From the NCBI GenBank assembly GCA_005765155.1, contig VCCP01000008.1, forward strand, positions 434,001 to 498,000: a stretch of 64,000 nucleotides of DNA. The letters run 5' to 3'. The stretch comes from Zelopaecilomyces penicillatus. Taxonomy: Eukaryota > Ascomycota > Sordariomycetes > Hypocreales > Pseudodiploosporaceae. The notes under the pieces were generated by a model that was not told the origin of the DNA, made no database searches, and saw only the letters and a program-made list of their open reading frames with translations. Positions 59,463-64,000 of the stretch are shown one piece after another. A program made the translations under genes and the position numbers. Position 1 is the first letter of the stretch; each line of letters begins with the position of its first letter.

Positions 59463-62436
59463 TCAATGCCATGGGTTCTGGTTACCCATGAATCCTTCTT
59501 CCAGGGTACGTTCTTCCAAATTGCGAATGAAGTCTCGGTTGCCTCGCCCGGTCTGCTGTGCTCGGCTGCCACGCCTACCTGCACGACCAGGTGTGTTATC
59601 CATACCAGTCAGACCTTCGCCAGTAGGTGGATAGTATGCAGGGCTAGGTTGAAGTCGGATAGGTTGGCTAGGATCGAGATGGCTGGCAACTCGTTGAATA
59701 GCTGCCGGGATACCACTTTGCTGTTGCTCCATGGTCGATGCCCGTTGCCTGTTTGTCCGCATCCCACCTTGTTGGTACATGTTGGGTTGAGGCACGTTCG
59801 AATATTGATTCGAGGGTACCTGTTGTGGCGGCTGCTGCATGGCCATCGGCCCGTACTGGCCCGCCTGAGGTCCGTACGCAGTTGGCACATTCGTGTGAGT
59901 GCCGCCTGGACTGTAAACGGGGTTATTGCCATACATGGGAGGTTGCTGATATTGATTCGCAGCCATGGAAGCAGCATATGCCCCTTGCGCTGCAGTATTG
60001 GCCTGAGCCTGTGCTGCTTGGGCTCGCTGTTTGCTGAGAGCTTCCGCTTGTTGTTGCTGCTGGGTTCCTGGGGCCGGTGATCTATTGAGAGAGCTTGCTT
60101 TTAGGTTCATCGGAGGTACAAATGGTCCTGTAAATTTCTGCTGCGTGATGAATGGATGCAGTTTTGCTTGTTGCGGTGACCATCTTTCCAGTGGGTTAAT
60201 GTTAAGAAGACCCCTGACGAAGTCAATAAAAGCAATGCGGTTATTCATTTCTTTAGAAATAGAGAGTCAGCATCCACCTTATCACGTCCAGGAAATCTCG
60301 ACTTCAGACATACCTCGATCAATCTCGCTCTGTTTCATGTTTTTCCGTGGCATAGGATATGACTTGATAATCTCGGGTAGCGTACTGGCCTGGAAGTACT
60401 TCTTGCTAGGTTGTTCCTTGGTGCTGTGCTCCCGAGCGTATTGCTCCATGCTCTTTAGATGATATGTCCGTCTGCCGAATTCATCTTGCCGCTTCTCGAA
60501 GAATTCACCTGACTGTTTGCCCATTTCTAGCATCCAATTTTGCGGGTTCCCAAGCATCTCCACGATTCGCGATACTTGGTTATACTCGGATGAACCTGGG
60601 AAAAGTGGCAGTCCCAGGAACAATTCCACAACAATGCAGCCCAAGGACCACATATCAATAGCAGAAGAGTAGGGAAGTCCTAACAGAACTTCAGGAGACC
60701 GGTAGAATCTTGATTGAATATAAGTATAAACGGTTTGACGTTCGTCACATGCAGAGCCGAAGTCGATGATTTTAATGATGGGGCTTTCCAAATTCTTCAA
60801 AAGAATGTTTTCAGGTTTCAGATCACAATGGATGAGCCGTGCCTTGTTGAGCAGCGCCAGGCCATTGAGAAGCTGCTGGGCGAAAACGCGGACCAGAGTG
60901 GTGCTGAGGCCTCGGAACTGGTTCTGCTTTATAAGCTCGTAAAGATTGACACTAAGCAATTCAAACACGAGGCAAAGATGTTGTCGATGGATAAATGTAT
61001 CTTTAAGGCGCAAAAGATGGTGGTCGTCATTCTTGTCGAGCTTCGTGTTAAGCTATTCATGGCAATAAAGTCAGTCAAAGGGAACACATTTGAGAACGTT
61101 TGATATGAAGCTTAGAAACTTACCAAGTCAAGGACCGAAACCTCCATCATACTCTGATTGAAATATGCCGTACGATTCTTGATAACCTTAACTGCGACAA
61201 CTTCCTGCGTCTTGAGATTCTGACATTTGACGACCTGTCCAAACGTTCCCTGGCCCAGCACATCCAAGATAAGATAGCGGTTCCTAAATCAACTGATTAG
61301 TACACCGCCCAACTAATGCCTCATTAATCCGGACTGATGTAGAATGAATGTTCATACTTGTGTCCCGCTTCCTCAGATCCCAAGATATCGTTCACGTAGA
61401 GAATGTAGTCGCTATCTTCATTGTCATAGCCATCATTCTTCAGACCCTTGCTCGGTTTTGTCAAGACTCTTCGAGGGTTTCGAGACGTCTCGTATTTGAA
61501 GCTTGGGTTGCAAATGCGATAGGTTGCGGGCAAGTGGAGCGTCAGTGCTTGAAGAGGCTGCATGAAAAAACGAGTTAGAGTTGTATACAATCATAAGCAA
61601 GAGGGTGAAGCAATATTGGCGGAATCGCTTACGCTGATAAAACCACCTTCGGGGTTGGCTCGCCGAAATCGCGGTTGTCGACTGTTCTTGGGCTGCAGAT
61701 CGGTCACTGCTCTCACTTTCCTGAACTCGGGTACAGGCTTAAGCAGTGGGGGCTGGGATCGTCGAGGCGACTTGGGGTCATTAAACGAGCCGTCCAGGGC
61801 AGCCACGACAGACGATGGGAAGCCGTCATGGCCTGACCCATACGGCGACATTGGTGGCAGTTGGTGGCCCTGCTGGCGACTAGGATAATAGGGACTCTGG
61901 GAATAATCGGTTTGAGTGGTAGGAGACTGCGTTAGGGACGGGGGATTGCCAAATTGCGAAGTCTTGCCGCCAGCATATGGGGATGCAGGCGACAAAGTGT
62001 CCATCGGGGAGTAACGCTGGGCTGCAGCCGACGGTTGTTCCTGGGATGAGTGAAGGCTCACGGGGCGGCCACCAGAGAGGTGTGACTGATGATGAGGCCT
62101 CATAGGATACTTGATGCCCGCATGGGCATCGTGAGCGTCGTGCATGGCAACGTCACCGTTGTTGTCGTGGACCTGAGGGCCGGCTATGGGGGAGGAGACC
62201 GGATTGGCGCCGCGATGAACGGGGGCTCCTCCTCCGCCGTGATATTGATCGTAGCCGTAGCCGGTGTTCTGGGTTGGGAGAGGACCCAGGGCGGGGCGGG
62301 GAATTGAAGATTGGAGTTGTTGTTGAGATGGAACTGATGACGCCTGGCCGGTGTAGTCCCGGGCGATGTGGCTGTTGCCGTTATGTCGTTGCGAAGCACC
62401 CGCAGAGTCGGGGTAAGTCTGCCAGCCTGAGTCCAT
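59463..62436 (-). CDS. YAK1: DYRK-family protein kinase Yak1
   Basis: Five exons, complement of 62436-61633, 61557-61358, 61283-61124, 61052-60314 and 60250-59463, 896 residues. The ATG at 62436 gives MDSGWQTYPDSAG, the usual fungal Yak1 start; upstream in-frame codons would need a non-ATG start. Residues 1-270 are disordered Gln/Pro/Ser-rich. NDILGSEEAGHKNRYLILDVLGQGTFGQV bridges the DYRK homology box and the P-loop (345-352); Lys367 is the VAVK lysine, HCDLKPEN at 463-470, DFG at 485-487, and the activation loop YTYIQSRFYRSPE has the DYRK YxY pair (Tyr497, Tyr499). The C-terminal ~230 residues are Gln/Asn/Ala-rich. In yeasts Yak1 opposes PKA growth signalling and moves to the nucleus on glucose loss; in filamentous fungi it affects stress and morphogenesis. 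All catalytic residues are intact. Confidence 0.96.
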
Positions 62437-64000
62437 CACAAGATGGCGGTGGAAGTGGAGAGATGTGGAGGCGGCGGCGGCGGCTGCGGCTGCGTGCGAC
62501 ACCGCGTTCGTCTGTCCAGGGAGATGTCGCAGGCCAGCGCCAGCAAAGGCCGAGCGAATGGTTACTCAGAGACGGCCCGTGGTGTGCGTTCGCAGATGAT
62601 GCGGGCAAGCAGCGCGAAGCTCGTAGAGCTCGTGGAGATCAGGCCGCGAAGGGGGGGACAGCGTGCTTGTTGCCGCGTCAATCGTGGGAATTGGAGGGGA
62701 GGGGATCGGTTGCCAGGCAATTGGGCACCTCAATGGAGGCCCAAGTCCCACGGAGGGGCGGTATGATGCAAGAAATATCGAAGGCGGCCGGCAGCTGGCT
62801 ACGTGCTCATCGTGAGGGGGGTGAGTAGAAGTCGGACACGGAGGCCGCGGGGGAAAAGGGCGATGATGGACGAGGATGGATGAGGATGGGTTCGGAGACG
62901 AGTTGTGTTTGCTCAGATGCCAAATGTCGGGCGTGGGTTGCCTTGCGAGTCGAGGTTAGGACAGCGACGCAGTTGGCGCCAGCCAGCCAGCCCGGAGGTA
63001 CTGACTGCTAGTTGAAACGGACGGCAACGACACTACGTCGCAGTGCTAGTAGTCAGCAATTGAAGCTACTGATGGAGGTCATGCCCCAGCTGAAGGTGCT
63101 ACTAGCTGTGAAGCAGCCTGTGACAGAGCGCTGTTGGTGGGCTTAGGTTGTGTTGAGCAGAACACCTCCCTGGCAGTATAGTGGACTGGGTAGGTAATTA
63201 CTGGCGCCACGGCTGTTCCCTGTAGCGCAGCGTCATGCTAGGATAGGTACACTTATTACCTACATACCTACATGTAATGCGAGAGCCAAGGGTAAACAAG
63301 GCAACGTAGACAAACCATTAGCCTATAGCAGCACTGCATAGCAAAAAGCACAGCTGCATAATTGATTGCGATGAATGAATGTCCAGCGATTCAGTGGGCT
63401 GATAAAACTGGGTGCGGGCACTGGAGAGGGGAGCGGGGATGGAGACATCGTGATTAGTGGGTAGCAGCGTTGACATGCAACAGGGACTGGAGCACCGTTG
63501 GTGCTGTAAAAAGGCTCAGCGTCCCAGTCGCTCTCAAATAGGGACGATAATGGTCTTAACGGAGCCTGCATGTTCTTTTTCTTTGTGAGTTATTAATATC
63601 AGAGCGACCAGGAAGGCGATCGGCGTTTGTCGTTGTTTCTCGTGCACCACTCTTGACCCGATTCCAGTGGTGTTGAATTCCATGTCGAAGAGAAAACTTT
63701 GACGTGACACTATACCGCATCAGCCAAACCTTCACACATTATTCATTATTCCTCCTAATACCCACTACAAGTATAAAAATCCGTTTGCCCAAACACCCAA
63801 GTCTGATACCTGTAACTCTAGAGCCTATGTTTCCAGATACGTACGCAATACAGTGCGTTCCTCAGCATTGGCACTATGACGGCCCGTCACGGCAGGCCAA
63901 AAAGCCTTCAGCGGGTCACTGCCAACCATCCCTCCCCCAACCCCAGCAGCGTGGGGGGAAGCGGTCTGATGTTTGTTGCAGTGAGGGTTGTCGACCTAAG
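62437..64000. promoter_or_regulatory. YAK1 upstream region to window end
   Basis: 1.56 kb. The first 400 nt are GC-rich with a GCG/GCT repeat (about 62470-62495), the likely YAK1 leader. GTACC/TACCTACC words recur at 63245-63275. A short minus-strand frame (63323-63571) has no recognisable features. The neighbouring gene lies beyond the right edge. Confidence 0.45.

Noticed and set aside
63323..63571. 82-codon minus-strand frame near the right edge
   Set aside because: No recognisable family, low-complexity Pro/Ser residues, no supporting context.

Overview
The window is nuclear DNA of a filamentous ascomycete, most likely a Sordariomycete of the Hypocreales type. The evidence is short GT-AG introns (about 50-230 nt) with CTAAC/CTAAT branch points, spliced housekeeping proteins that read as Pezizomycotina orthologues, pyrimidine-rich leaders, and intergenic AGGTACCT and TACTCCGTA palindromes. 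The lineage is inferred from family resemblance; no database search was run. I resolve 17 protein-coding genes, one cut by the left edge, and rebuilt exon structures by checking splice sites and reading phase by hand. I found no rRNA, tRNA, CRISPR array or intact transposon.

Layout. 1-12.4 kb: myotubularin phosphatase (+, partial), cytosolic Phe-tRNA synthetase beta (-), PP2A scaffold subunit A (+), an Efm4-type lysine methyltransferase (-) and eIF6 (-). 13.9-22.4 kb: a large disordered fungal protein (-), a small Cys-rich fungal protein (+) and an orphan cytochrome P450 (+). 24.6-34.7 kb: eIF5 (+), then a THO-complex subunit 1 protein fused in frame to a guanylate-kinase-like domain (-), divergent from the spliceosomal helicase Aquarius/Cwf11 (+). 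39.0-50.4 kb: eIF4G (+) convergent with DNA polymerase alpha catalytic subunit (-). 51.2-62.4 kb: a disordered hypothetical protein (+), a mitochondrial-type PPR protein (-), an RRM-like RNA-binding protein (+) and the DYRK kinase Yak1 (-).

The theme is core information processing: tRNA charging, three translation initiation factors (eIF6, eIF5, eIF4G), a translation-factor methyltransferase, mRNA export (THO), splicing (AQR), replication (Pol alpha), plus signalling (PP2A-A, Yak1, myotubularin). The P450 is the only accessory-type gene and has no biosynthetic cluster around it.

Most notable: the THOC1-guanylate kinase fusion; a predicted 4-nt microexon in the P450; two ACGCGT (MCB) boxes about 200 bp upstream of the Pol alpha start; three poor-context uORFs before eIF5; stop-free introns of length divisible by three in eIF4G (354 nt) and Aquarius (54 nt); a long open frame after the myotubularin stop; and a compositionally odd, organelle-like stretch at about 19.8-20.2 kb. 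No wholly new multi-gene system is evident.
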